A stretch of DNA of 64,000 nucleotides. It comes from Macrotrachela quadricornifera (Eukaryota; Rotifera; Eurotatoria; Philodinida; Philodinidae). The notes under the pieces were generated by a model. The model searched no databases. It saw only the letters and a list, made by a program, of their open reading frames with translations, and was not told the DNA's origin. The stretch's first letter is position 1. Each line of letters opens with the position of its first letter. Below are positions 48,701 through 61,701 of this stretch, in pieces. The stretch lies in assembly GCA_022393335.1 (NCBI GenBank), contig JAJEKB010020245.1:240154-304153 (forward strand), read 5' to 3'. The position numbers and the translations under genes were made by a program.

Positions 48701-51700
48701 GATGAGAATCTTTATATTTAGGTAAAATATGATATGGTCTTAAACCTTTTCGATTTATTGTTAATTCTCGTGAAAAATAATAAACAGATCCATGTGATTG
48801 TTCTTGTCGTGTTAATGCATCTTGTTCATTTAATAAAAATTCTCGAAGACGATGATGCATTTTATCAATATCCATTATAACAAATATTAAATAACGAAAT
48901 GTTCGTATACGTGAAAAAAATAAACGAATATCATCTTCACTAGCAATTGAACACCATAATATTTGATAAGAAGATGGTAATTGATTATTAAATAGATTTA
49001 ATAGTATACAACAAGTATCCATATCAAGATCATGTTCTAATGGAGTTTTTTCTGATGTACATTTTGTGATATTTGGTGTAACAAGATATTGTTGATTTTC
49101 ATTAATTAAGATATTTTTTTGAAATAATTCTTTTCCATTATTGAATATATCTCGTAGAAATTGAGATAATTTTTTAAGACATGTTTCAATATTTGAATTT
49201 GATTCAATTTTATATATTTCATAAAAATTTGAAATATTCATTTCAGAAAGATTACAATCATGCATTTTTAATGAACGTAAATAATGTATTAAACATTGAA
49301 TAGTTAATTGAAATTCTTTTTCTTTATGATAAATAACATCTTTTGATAATGATAATTTTTCTAAAAAATGACATTTTATTTGATTTTGTATTGTTGATGT
49401 TGTTAATAAAATAATAAGAATCATTATTTGACGATTAGAATATAAATTTAATAATGGATTATCTTGTCTATATCGTTCTAAATTTGTAATCCACATATCA
49501 TAAGCAGTTTCTAATGTACGATAGATTAATTCTAAATTATCTCTACGAGTTTTTATTGCACGTTTTAATCGATCTTCTCGAATATGATGATTATTTCGAA
49601 GATCTATGAGTATAGTTTCAATTTCACCTATTAGTAAATAAATAAAATAATTTATTAGTTTGTTTGTTTTTTTTTCTTTAATTTCTTACCAGTTCGATCA
49701 TGTATTTCATAATCTTCTTCTCTAAGTTGATAATCTGGATGACCAGCCATTTCTAATTTAATAAATATTTTATAAATATTTTCGACAATTTTTAATAATT
49801 TTAATTGTTCATTTAATAAGATTTTTTTATAAAACATATTTTCTTGTAAATCAACATTACAAAATGTTAATTGACGTTTATGATCATCAATATCACTCAT
49901 AGATAATGTAAATTTAAGTATTTCAGATTTATGATTTTCTTCTGAAGAAATTCCTTTTGATTCATCAGTTTGAATTTTTTTAATTGTATATCCAATTTCA
50001 AAATAAGATTCTTCATTCATTAAATGTCTAAGACGTATTTTTACTGTACCAGTTTTATATAAATGTTCCATTGTTATAAGAGCATTATCTAATACAGTTG
50101 TTTCTTCTGCTGATAACCACATATTAATAATTTGTACGTTTTCATTGACAACTAAAATATGAAAAGAAAAAAAATTATTCTACAAATTTTTTTTCTTATT
50201 AATAAATATACTAAATTAGGAAAGATTGGTGTACATATTTCATTCATCTTATAGTAGAAGAGAAAATATATTGAGACTATCAAAAATATTCTTAAAATAA
50301 TATGCTACTGTCTGTTTCAAAATAGAAGGCATCTCACGATTTTTTGAATAACTCTTGATAGGAACAAAATAGAGACTTTCGGTTTTCATCATTAGAAAGA
50401 GAAATATTTGGGGGCATTGAAACACCTGAACTCGATTTTCCCTACTTTGCTAGAAATGAATATTTTTGCAAAACTGTAGTCTTCAAATTGTTCATTAATG
50501 TTTTGATTCTGAGGATGCCAATTAATGTTCTGAAATACCTGATTTTTAACCTACTCAGTACTTTTCATCAACTTTCAGATGCCCGAATCAGCAAATATAA
50601 GCTTTTCAAATACCCTAGGTATTATGGCATCATTTCTACTGTTTCGTGGATTCAACACCCTTGCGAATGAGGAGTGATAAATCAGTATTTATGATGCCAT
50701 AATACTTAAGGTATTTGAAAAGTTTATATTCGTTGACTTGACATCTGAAAGTTGATAAGAAGCACTGAGTAGGTTAAAAATCAGGTATTTCAGAACATTA
50801 ATTGGCATCCTCAAAATCAAAACAGTAATGAACAACTTGAAAATCACAATCTTGCAAAAACCTCGATTTCGAACAAATCAGAGAGAAATCGAGTTGAAGT
50901 GTTTCATTGCTCCAAATATTTCTCTTTCTAATGGTGAAAACCGCAGATCTCTATCTTGTTCCTATCAAAAGTTATTCAAAAAATCGTGAGATGCCTTTTA
51001 TTTTGAAACAGATAGTAGTTTGGTTAGTCGATACGCTCAGAAAATGGTTTATTTAATTGAATATGTAACTATCTTACTTTGCAGATGTTTCACAGAATTT
51101 TCTTCAAAGTTTGATAAACGATTAAAACGATCAACAAATTCATCAAAATTTTTTGCTTTGAGAACAAATGGTTCACATAATTCATAAGCAATAATCCATG
51201 AATTGAGAATCATATTATTACGTTCTTGAAGTTGAAATTGTGTTGTTAAATTATCTCGTAATTCTTGAAATCGACGATGTCCATGAGGAGAATATAAATC
51301 CGATTTTTTCATCATTTGTATAACAGCTGAACATTCAAGTGCTGTTTTAATTAATTGTAAATGTTGACTTGATAAATTTCGAAACTGTTGTTTTACAATT
51401 TGATAAGCTTGTGTAATTTCTCTCAGAGAACAATTTTCATCTCGTAAACGTTGAAGATGATTAATTAATCCATCATCACTATCCATTGGTAGAATATCAA
51501 ATGCTTCAATACAATTTATTATTATATTTATATGACTATAATATTGATAAATTTGAAGCCATTCACAAACTTGTTCGATTTGTTTATCAGTAGGAATATT
51601 TGGTGCTGTAACTATCGTTGTTGTACGTCGTTTGGTTGATTCTTGTTCGGAGGAACGATTAGTGAAAAGTTTTTTAACTTCTTCTCGTACATGAATATTC

Positions 51701-54700
51701 TTATCACAAAAAACTGTTTTAAGTTCGGCCATGTCACTTAAACTTACACTACCATCCAAGAGGCTATCGATAAATGCAAATACTTTGTCAAGTAGATCAC
51801 TGATTTGTCCTTCTGTAATTATATCTGTTGATTCATTATAGTATAATTGATAAAACATGTTAAATATACCATGAAATAAATGACAAGTCGATAATGAAGT
51901 CTGGATTATTCGATACCATATAGTACGTGATACGCGCATTTGTTCATTGTTAATCATAATCATTAATTGACCGGCTCGTTGTGTTTCGAATTCACCTTGT
52001 AGAACATGTTTATCAATAGGAACTTTTTCTTTCTCAAATAACATTCTAGTATCACTATATAATTCATTTGTTTGATATTTAATTTGTATATTGCACGGAA
52101 GTTTTTCACTAGCAATACACCATTGAACTTTTTGCCGATCATTAAATAGAACTATATGTTCCAAATTATGTTGTTGTTCTACTGTGAATGAGTTATTAGG
52201 TTGGAATCGTTTTAATTCGCGAATAAAATTTGTAGAATCAATTTGATTATTCAATACACCAGCATCAATTATTTGAAATGATGTTAAACAATTGAATAGA
52301 TGACAAAGTCGTCGAAGATCATTAAAAGGTCGAAGAAGTTTCAATGTTTTCTCAACTATTGTTTTCATTTGAATAATAGTGATTGATGAGCTATCTCTCG
52401 TTGTATGCATATCATTAAATAATTGAACAGCTCCATTTACATTCCAATTTTTCAACCATCCCACAATATGTAAAAATATTAATAGGAATTTGTCAAACCA
52501 TCGAAGCCATTCATTCACTTGTACAATGAAATATTCAAAATATTTTTCTTTCATATCAATGTTTGTGATATTAATATCTTTCGGTATCGATGATACAATA
52601 GACTCAATTTTTGCTGTAGTAGGAGGAAATTTGTATATCTGTGGATTTACTGATGCTATTGTTTGTTTTATATCCGTAAATTGAAGAAAACAATACACAA
52701 TTGACGGATTCAATAGGTCAAGATATTTTATGCAAGTACCTAAAGTAAAAAGAAACAAATGATATGTTCTAATGTACAGGTTTAATTAATCAAATATAGA
52801 AATGATTATATTAGACAACTACTAGCAACTCCGTGTCGGATCAATGCCAAATCTAGCGACTCTCATTTTGATCTGATATTGGCTGCAGCAAGCGTTCGTT
52901 CTATTCATACCTATTACTTAGTTCAACATTTTTGTCTTCTCATTTGATCCTATGTTATTAGAACTGATTATGGCCAGGCTAAGATTTTAAAACTATGCCC
53001 GGTCTTAAACCTGTAAGCGAGACTAACACTCCTGACTTATACTAACCTATGACAATCTCAGCTTCATTTCAAATTATTTTAGAAGTGCATAAGAGCATGA
53101 CTTCTCTTATTATTTTGTGAAAGCTGTAATTATAAACGGACTTTATCTTGTTTTTTTCTGAACCATTCTTAAGAGTGTACTATTCAATGTTGAGATATTT
53201 AACAGTTTTAGAATACATTAAGCAATAAATAAACACTGAGAATAGTTATGTAAACCGCATCATGATATACAGGAATGATCATTTCTCAAATTCTCATAAA
53301 CCTCTCTTCAAAATTTCAGTACTATATATTGCCAAGGATAAAAAAAACTCTATTTCGTAAATGTACTTGCCTTGTAGTAGTAAAAGTTGTTCAACTGATC
53401 TTTGTCCATTTTGAACAAATTCATCTACCTGTTTTGTATCGAGTTCATGCAATTGCTCTTGTCGAGCGTGTAGAATAAAATTAATGATAGATTCGATATT
53501 GGGAAGTGATAAAATAGATTTTGTATATTTAACAATGATAAGTTCAAACAGACCAATAACTAAAATGTTGGTCAAAGTATCATTAATATCGTAGACATTA
53601 TGTTTGACTACGGTCATCCAATGGTTTAATTTCAAAAGCATTTCATTTATGTTTTCAGTTTTTGATTTAAGAATACTTAAATGTATTAATCTTTTCCAAA
53701 TATATATTGTCCAACGATTGTTTTGATGATTATCGCATAAATGATTATAAGTATGTTGATTAAAATTGTATAAAAAATCTTCAGGAAAAGATAAAAGAAA
53801 TTCTTGTAACCATTCATCTTGAATGATGAGTGCTGGATCATTCTTTTCGCACAAATCCTGATCAAAATCATTTAATTTTTTAAATAGATCTTTGATTTTG
53901 TCCGCTTTATTCAATGCTCGACTATCATTGTGAAATAATAGACGACGAATAATAAGCAAACAAGATGGCTGCTGTAGATTGTGTGTTGACGAGAAATCGA
54001 TACTAATATTTAAGAATTTTTTTAGCTCTGACTGAGAAAATCGATGATAATATCGTTCATCGTTAAGTTGTTTGTTGATAAAGGCATCAAATATTTTTTC
54101 ACAGGTTCTTACGAAACGTGCATGATATTCTTGTTTTATATTTGCCATAGAATGCTTAGCCAATTCTGTGAAGCGCAGAAATTCGTCAGTAGATGCGTTT
54201 GTAATACGACAACTAAGTCTTGAAATGAGATGTTTTTGAATAATTTCATTAAATTCACTGTTTGCACATACATAAAGAAACATAGTCCATAGATAATCCA
54301 TATCTACGCTTGAAGCGTATATTGAAAAATAAACATCGAAAATACGATCATGACGACCAATTAGATTAAATAAGTTACCAATTTGTTGAGATGTATATAA
54401 TTTTTGTTTGACACCATTCTCAAAAATTAGTCGATATTGTTCGAAAAATTCTTCAATGCTCAAATCTAAATCTTTACAAAGACGTGTAAAAATTATAAAC
54501 GGTGATTCTACAGATTGTTTTGATGGATGATTTTTGCAAATAAGTTCAATAAATCCTAGTATATCAAGAGTAAATCCTCGAAATCCCAGTGCACAATCAA
54601 TATAAACAGAAATAAATTCTTGGATAGTCAGCATAAGATACTGTATATTTGATATAATATATTTCCACCGTAGATGATCTTGATCATTTATCAAAAGTGA

Positions 54701-55255
54701 TGATTGTAATGATAATTTACTTAAAACAAAGAATGTATTTATATTTTGTCTATCAACTTTTGTCATTGACATTAAATATTGAGTAATATTAAGCTTTTTT
54801 AATAGATCTTTATTTTTTGTACAAAGATTCGGCTGCAAACCTTTATCTGTGATAAATACTTGTGATAATGCTTCTAGTATTTTATCTTTCAATTGTTTAA
54901 TACTATTTTCCAATGTCCATGTCCAATAAGTTGTTCGTTTAATTATTACCAAATATTCTTCAATTCGACGATAAATATATAGATAAGAATCTATACGAGT
55001 TGCAAACTTTTTAAATAATTCGGGAGATGATAGACTTGTCGCTGTACATTGAATTATAAAATCAACGTCATTAGAAAACGCTTTGTTTCCCTGTACCTCA
55101 TTTGCTTGATCAAAATTTTCAAAACGTGCCAAAACTGTGTCAAGAAATAACTCATTTTCACTGTCTTCATCAAAAACATGACCAGTTAGAACAGCTGGTT
55201 CAGTTAATTTTTCCCGACCAACATATTTTTCATAAAGCTTTTTTACAATACCCAT
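33746..55255 (-). CDS. RNF213-like: Giant RNF213-like AAA+ protein, 14 exons, 5,782 residues
   Basis: Coding exons: 53371-55255, 51078-52739, 49690-50151, 48614-49627, 46317-48551, 45728-46071, 45489-45561, 45227-45438, 43460-45166, 41743-42790, 39003-41231, 38771-38937, 37801-38717 and 33746-37139. All phases agree and the sum is a multiple of three. RNF213 is a cytosolic dynein-like AAA+ ubiquitin ligase that coats lipid droplets and bacteria. Seen here: a helical N-terminal arm (exons 1-3); P-loop GIAGIGKT (1670-1677); P-loop GDTGVGKT with K2036 and Walker B VIFFDEVN (D2295/E2296); P-loop GAPGQSKT (2556-2563) with Walker B VVFLDEAS (D2634/E2635), then the family's VLKVLHPYLDE; and the C-terminal helical region (ARLLSTF, FGALAWHMLLF, LINYHNNLLDLL). 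No C3HC4 RING or RZ-finger Cys/His cluster was found. The start is the first ATG of the first open exon. Neighbours do not inform function. Confidence 0.88.
41400..41575. repeat. One-armed relative of fold-back family 3 inside an RNF213-like intron
   Basis: AAAGTTGTACGATTTACAAAAAATTG ... ATAGTTG resembles the inner left arm of the element at 27231-28083 (AAGTTCTACAATTTATAAAGGATTG ... ATAGTTG), and a partly inverted second copy closes it near 41560. It lies in the 511-bp intron 41232-41742. A short CCCTCA-rich run follows at 41577-41610. Confidence 0.5.
42791..43459. other. Long intron of the RNF213-like gene
   Basis: A 669-bp intron (donor AATTTG|GTAAGT, acceptor TTCTTTAG|GCTGTC) between phase-0 exons. 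No repeat family or gene was recognised inside. Confidence 0.7.
50305..51018. mobile_element. Fold-back transposon, family 4 (714 bp), in an RNF213-like intron
   Basis: The ends are CTACTGTCTGTTTCAAAATA and TATTTTGAAACAGATAGTAG in inverted orientation. Arms of about 330 bp match nearly end to end, including AAAAAATCGTGAGATGCCTT, CAAATATTTCTCTTTCTAAT, TCAGAACATTAATTGGCATC and AGGTATTTGAAAAGTTTATA with their complements, around a short spacer near 50650. No transposase frame; the open frame across the left arm is a shadow. The element lies wholly within the 926-bp intron 50152-51077 and almost touches the donor side. Confidence 0.9.
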
Positions 55256-58200
55256 TTAACCGATTATTACCGAGATGTACAAAAATCTAAAATATGACAA
55301 ACAAAAGTATATTTGGAACTTATCAGTTATATTAATTGACTGGCAATTAGGACTTTTCGTTAAATAATTATAATAAAAACTTGGAAAGTAATATCTTACT
55401 ACTAACACATATATAACGCAAACTTTGTTGAAAAAATTCCATTTGTGAAAAAAATAAGAATAAACGAACAGTGTGAGTTAGTAAGGAGAACGAAGCAAAA
55501 AAAAACCCAGAGTTAAAAAAAAATGTAATTTACGATGTTTTTTTTTCTTTCCTTCTCGTTTAATAAAAAGAAGTAAAAAGACAACGCGTCTGTCTTTACA
55601 ATAAAAAAAAATGCAGCGTATGGTTGGGAATTTTTATACAAATAATAAATTATGTGTAAAATGATGTTGCAAAGATATAGAATTGTTTTTCTCCTAAATT
55701 AACGTAACATAGAACTTCGGAACATATTTATATTTCACTAATGCAACTAAGTAAAAATTTCTGTATTTTGTGTAATCAGTACAAAAAAATAATAGATGTT
55801 CCTTTGTGTAACTACAAATTCATTTCGTATAGGAGCCGCTGGTGTCGTGTTTAAAAGTAATCCGTCAATTCTTTTGAAAAACTCTAATAGTTCCAAAATT
55901 ATTGATCTTATAGTACGTATTTTATGTGTCACCATTAAAAATTAGATCTTTTTTTCCTCATTGGGCGAGAAATGTCAGCTATGATTATTCTTTCTGTCCA
56001 GGCATACTTCACCTGTGAAAGAACAAAAAAATTTTATTGTGTGATGATTTTTTTTTGTGCGTTTACTCGTCTGACTATATTTGTCTTGTCTGGCATACAA
56101 AAGATAACAAACCAAACAACGAACTTATATCGTAGGTGAAAATGTAAAAAAGACTTCAAGTTATTAAATTTTTTTTGTTGAAAATAAACAGTAAAATAGA
56201 TTGTGTATGAGTCATTATGGTTTTTCTTAAAAGAAAATGGAATGATTATGTTGAGAATATAAACGGAAAGAATTATGATAGGTGATTAACTTTAGATCGT
56301 TGATTGGATGATAAAATGAAATGAATATAGCCATATATACTTCTATATATTAATTAAAAACCACCAACTATATATAGGATAGTGAATGATACATCTTTAG
56401 AAAATGCCCATCATATGATTGGGATAAATCCTACCAAACATAATACATATGAAAAGATGACCCAGAGAAAGAAAAGAAAAGACCAACATATATGATAATT
56501 AAGAATAGAAAAACCAAAGTATACAATATGATATATAGAAAAGAAGAAAAGAGAAAGAAAGAAAATGAAAAAAAGCACATATATTTATAAGAAGAAAGTA
56601 AATAGAAATGTATGAACTGAAACTTGATAATTGAAAAGTGACTTTTAACATACAGTATTCCAAACATTATAACATGAAAATGATTTAACCCTGCAATAAA
56701 TATCTTTGATGTTGTATATTGTATCGGCAATCGTGTCAAAAATGTGTTTCACATCAATACAGTATATTAAAAGTATTATCCTTGCAAGATATTCAAATAT
56801 TTTTTTATAGATAGAAACGTCTACATGATACTTTTTATGACTATAACAGATCTATAATTCAAGTAAATGTGGATTTTTCAGGTTACTAAACTAATATTTC
56901 CAGTCGATGAAATTATTAAAATTGTCAATACATGTTCAAAATAGAGATATAGATATAATTGATAGATTATACTTGAAGACGTTTTTGAGTAATCAATAGA
57001 TTTGTTATATCATTCAATCGATCGTTAGATGCAAAATAAGCATATCATCACAATCCATTAATGTATTGCACACATCAATCAAAGTAATAGTGAGACCAAA
57101 AATATACTTATTTTGCACATGTACTCAATAAAATCTTTTCTTCATTTGAATTCTAATGCATCTCTCATACGGATATTTACTATAATTTTTGACATACTTT
57201 TAATGAATTTTTTAAGTTTTATCTATTTTCAATAGTATTTTCAAAAGAGCAACGTGTCTGAAATCTATAACACATTCTGTATGAATGAATAATTTATGTA
57301 AAAGATAGATATATCAATGCTATTTCAAAAATTGTCAGATTTAAAGTCTGACTAATTAAAAGTATATCAGCATCTAATAAACATTGTGAAAAATAGTGAT
57401 TATATGAGATGGTTTTTTTATAGATAATCTCTTAGAGAAAACTTATTCTTTATGATTTTGTTTAATCAAAAAAAGTATAAATCAATATTGATTGGTCATA
57501 AATGTAATCTTCTAATAGATAATATTCTACATGTATTATATTTCATCTTGAAAAACAAAAACTAACTTTTCATTATTATTATACTGAAATACATTCCTAT
57601 TTATTAAGTAATTATCTTCATCAACTAATTCACCTATCATCTCATAATACGATAACATATAGAATAATCTTAACGATTCTCGGATTATTTTAAAAGAAAA
57701 AAAATTTTCTTGAAAAAATTCTTTTTATAGTAAATAACCATGTAAAACATTTTTCCAATTTAACGATATTTTCACCAAAATTAGCGTCAAATTTTGCGTT
57801 AATTGACTTTTAACGAACATTATCTCGTTATTGATCGTAAAATATTGTATTTATTTTCACACATTTTCATAGATGTGTTCGTTTTTGCCAAAAATCCATT
57901 CATGATTCACCGTTAAATATTTTAACACTATTCGTCGGCTAAACTCTGTTTCAACTAATATTATCGTGTTGTATACCATTCGATGATCATATTCAAGTCT
58001 GGTATAAATATCTAATATATAATGAGTTAAATGTTTATTCTAACAAAATAAAATTCAGCTGTGTTACATATTATGAACTTTCTTTAAAATTTGGATAATG
58101 AAAGAGGTTGACTGTGGTCTTTTTTTTCCAGTATATGATTTCGTGAATAGTACGAGTCACAGAAATATAACAGGAATTACTGTTATTCTCTAATCTTCTT

Positions 58201-59088
58201 TCTGGAATATATGGTAGATCGACGTTTTGATGGTTTGTATTCATATATAAGTTTTTTTTCTATCAACAACGCATTCTAGAAAAAAAACCGTAGACTAATC
58301 AACCTCTGCAGTAAAAATTTTTTTTTTTGTAAATTTTTGAAAAATGTATGAGATGAGGAGTTTATGAACGTGAGCGTATAAAAGAAAGAAAAGGTATATG
58401 ATACCTATTTAAGAATCTATTATTCAAGATTTTCATCAGACGAATTTACTACACTGCATATAAAATAGATTAACCTACGATTTTAGTAAAGTAGTTTACT
58501 AATTTACGCACAAGGATCGATGAACCTATGTTTTAAGTATAAGAGTTTGTTATTCGAAACATGAGAATAGATAACTATATGATTTTATCAAATCAATTCA
58601 TTATTTCACCTATTAGAGTAAATTATTTTATGGTTTGTTTTAAGGTATATTCATCCTGATAGCTATCCAGCATCTTATGAAAGGAACAGAATAAAGTTAC
58701 TTAGTTTGATTTCATTTTCGGTATTTAATTATCATGATAGCACTTTATAATCTAATGTAACAAACGTAATAGAATAATTCAATTTGTATTTCTCTCCATT
58801 TAATTATTTGGATAGTTTTCTAGATTTTTATGAGAAAAAATCAAATAAAACAATAAATTCTACTATTCTTTCTGTTGATTTTATTCGCTTTATAACTTTT
58901 CTGCATCTAATCAAAAAAAACTTGAATAAGCTTGTTATCTTTAAATGCATATATGCATAATTTTGTTAATCAGTTAAATCTGCACCATTTGAGAAAATCA
59001 AAAATATCAGTTTTATTCAATTTTCTTTGTGTGTTTTAGTTCTCTCATTAGTTATCTAACATCTTATGAGATATTTTGAAAATAATAA
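55256..59088. other. Gene-free region upstream of the RNF213-like gene
   Basis: About 3.8 kb of AT-rich DNA with homopolymer runs and no convincing coding frame on either strand. The part next to 55256 should contain the promoter and 5' UTR of the giant gene. A minus-strand frame at 56431-56739 is hydrophobic low-complexity and not credible as a gene. Confidence 0.5.
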
Positions 59089-59389
59089 GTATAACTATAG
59101 AATAACCGATCCTTTATGAAGTATAGAGCTTTTCATGTTACAACTTGTAGTATATTTTGTTTTTAAAACTAATGTATTAAATGATAATAAAATGGAATGT
59201 ACAAATGTTGTACTCGTTATAATTCAATAGCACTAGCTATTTTTCAATAAAACAGTTCTTATTTTCGATTTTTTTTGTTATGATATTAGTTGAATAGTGA
59301 TTAAATAATAAAGAAAAATAGTCCGAAAGATGGCGCTCTACCTTTTCATAAAAAAAAAGAAAATTTCACCAAGTCTTCTATACAAAAAT
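59089..59389. repeat. One-armed copy of fold-back family 3
   Basis: AACTATAGAATAACCGATCCTTTATGAA ... CTTTTCATGTTACAACTTGTAGTATATTTTG tracks 27860-28083 of the family 3 element (AACTATAAAATAAGCGATCCTTTATCAA ... CTTTTCACGTTGTATCTTGTGCTTG), down to the end motif near GTCTTCTATAC. The partner arm is missing. Confidence 0.7.
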
Positions 59390-59499
59390 AGATTTTCTGG
59401 TAGTATTCAAACATCTTAGGAGAAAAAGAGTATAAGTTATTCTAAGAGGTTGCAGTAGAGAAAAAAAAATATTTCCATAGCCACATTTATACATCCGTC

Positions 59500-61530
59500 T
59501 TACGAGGAAGCTCCTCGGAATGATACACTCTGTTTGAGCTCATATTTTGCTCATAGGTAGGGCTCATAGTGTAGATAAAAACTCTAAGAGGATTTATTCC
59601 ATTGCCGCTTTGTGGCAGTGAAGCAAGTGCAACACGTTTTCTGAAAACGATATTACTGTATTTGCTGTAAAAAAAATATTATTTTTATATCTAAATAAAG
59701 AAATATTTTCGCGAGTTGGTATTTTTAAAACTGATATTACGTACCCATGTGATGTAAACCGGACAAAAACCGGCGGTTAACCGCGGTTTTACCGGTCCGG
59801 TTACCGGCTCCCAAAACCGCGGTAAACCGGCGGTTTTGTCCGGTAAACCGCGGTTAACCGCGGTAAACAGTCGGTTTTTTTCGGTAAACCGTAGTTTACC
59901 GATGCTAGTATGTGCAACTAGGCAATATCGTTTGCTCTATTCTTTGAACGTTTGCAAAGCAAAATTTTACAAATATTTTTAGATTCATAAATTTTTTATT
60001 TCACGCAAAATAAAAGTACAAAAAAATGTAAAAATACAAAAAATCAACACAAAATAGTGAGAAATAAATTTAGAAAAATAAATTTAAAAAAAAAGTATAA
60101 AAATTGTTAAAATCAATAACAAAAATTAAAGAAAATAAATCTAAAAATAATAAATATTAAAAGGATGAATCTGAAAAGGTATAGAATTAAAAAAAATTCA
60201 ATAAATTTTCAAACAATTAAAATAAAAAGTGAATATTAAAAACTTAAATATAAAAAAGATTAATGCGTACTTGAACTTTGTCGTCGTTAAGATGTATTCG
60301 TGTCTTTCAGCAGGAAAAAAAAAGAAATAATACAGCATACGTACATGTATATATATTTTTTTTTTTTTTTTCGTTCTGTATAGCCGTTCTGTTTCTAGTA
60401 TATATATATATATATTTTTTTTTTTTTTCGTTCTGTATAGCCCTTCTGTTTCTATTATATATAGTTCATCGGAATATTATCGGTTTACCGCCGATTTCTT
60501 TCGATAAACCGCGGTTAACCATCGGTTTGCCCGATTTTATCGGTTAACCGTCGGTTTGTCCGGTTTTACCGGTTAACCGCTAGTTTTCTCCTGTAAACCG
60601 CGGTTAACCGCCGGTTTTTTCGGTTCGACCAGTTTACCGCTAAAAGTGATCCGGTATTCATGACATGGGTATGATTATTTACTATAGAAAAGCCGATGAT
60701 TGTTAGCTATTGTCTGTATTGAATGAGAAAAGCTGATATACATATAACGAACGAAAACAAAATAAACGATCAAGAAAATGATTAATCAATCTAACAGTAA
60801 TGATAGTTCAAAAAGAAATGAGTGAAAGACAGTCCTTGTTTACATCAACAACATCGAATAATTGGCCTATCAATACAACTTTTTTCATGACATTTATCTA
60901 TTTGTAATGTGAAAAAGATATCTTTCGCATTCCAAAATGGACCTGGATCATGTTTCAAAATATCGTTTTTTGGACCAGATATATTTTACCATCGGTTGGA
61001 AAGCTTTTGAACAAATTTGTGGATGTACTAATGATTGCAACTTGATCAAATTATTACGTTCGAAGTACTAAAATGTGACAAACAGAAGAGAACTCACCAG
61101 AGAATACGAGAGAGAATATATATAATTCATATAGAAAGAAAACGAATATACTGGAGCATCTTACTGGAAAAAATGAGGTATATACGTACACATATGATAG
61201 CAGAACAAAAGAAGATATAGATAAAATACGTATATGATGACGTCACAATAATAATAGAAAAGAAAGAGATGAATAAATAACCATGCGTATTATTAGTTTC
61301 AAAAAAATCAACTTGCGAAAATACTTTTTTATTTAGATCTAAAAATAAATATTTTGTTTTGTAGAAAATGCAGTAATGTGATTTTCAGAAAACTTGTTGC
61401 ACTTGTTTCACTGCAACAAAGCAACAATGAGATGAATCCTCTTAGGATTTTTATCTACACTATGAGCCCTACCTATGAGTAAAATGTGAGCTCAAACAGA
61501 GTCCATCACTTGGAGAGGTTCCTTCATTAA
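59500..61530. mobile_element. Fold-back element, family 5, with a second element in its spacer
   Basis: The left arm (about 59500-59745) and right arm (about 61285-61530) are inverted copies: ACTCTGTTTGAGCTCA(T/C)ATTTT, CTCATAGGTAGGGCTCATAGTGTAGATAAAAA and AAGTGCAACA(C/A)GTTTTCTGAAAA all pair. The 1.5-kb spacer contains the TA-flanked element at 59744-60669, which begins exactly where the left arm ends, plus 0.6 kb of other AT-rich DNA. Confidence 0.8.
59744..60669. mobile_element. TA-flanked non-autonomous transposon with CCGGTTAACCGCGG-type subterminal repeats
   Basis: Imperfect terminal inverted repeats CCCATGTGATGTAAACCGG and (reverse complement of the right end) CCCATGTCATGAATACCGG are flanked on both sides by TA, as expected of a TA target-site duplication. 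Both subterminal zones (59756-59905 and 60470-60655) are packed with blocks such as CCGGTTAACCGCGGTTTT. These are strikingly GC-rich against the window and self-complementary. The core is AT-rich with a duplicated T-run/TTCGTTCTGTATAGCC motif. No transposase frame. Confidence 0.8.
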
Positions 61531-61701
61531 ATAAAAGCATTACCAATTGTAGGTACGTAATAGATAATTCTATATTTATTCTAAAATAAAAGATACTTTA
61601 TTATTTTTCTACATAAGAGGATACAATAGTTCATAATTATATTGGCTAAACTATAGTCACAAGGACGAAATTGAAATCGTTTATATTGAATACTTAGATA
61701 A

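Noticed and set aside
50488..50670. Small plus-strand open frame
   Set aside because: It lies inside an arm of the fold-back element and has no protein features.
56431..56739. Minus-strand hydrophobic open frame
   Set aside because: The Phe/Leu/Ser-rich translation comes from AAAG-type low-complexity DNA; no start context or neighbours support it.
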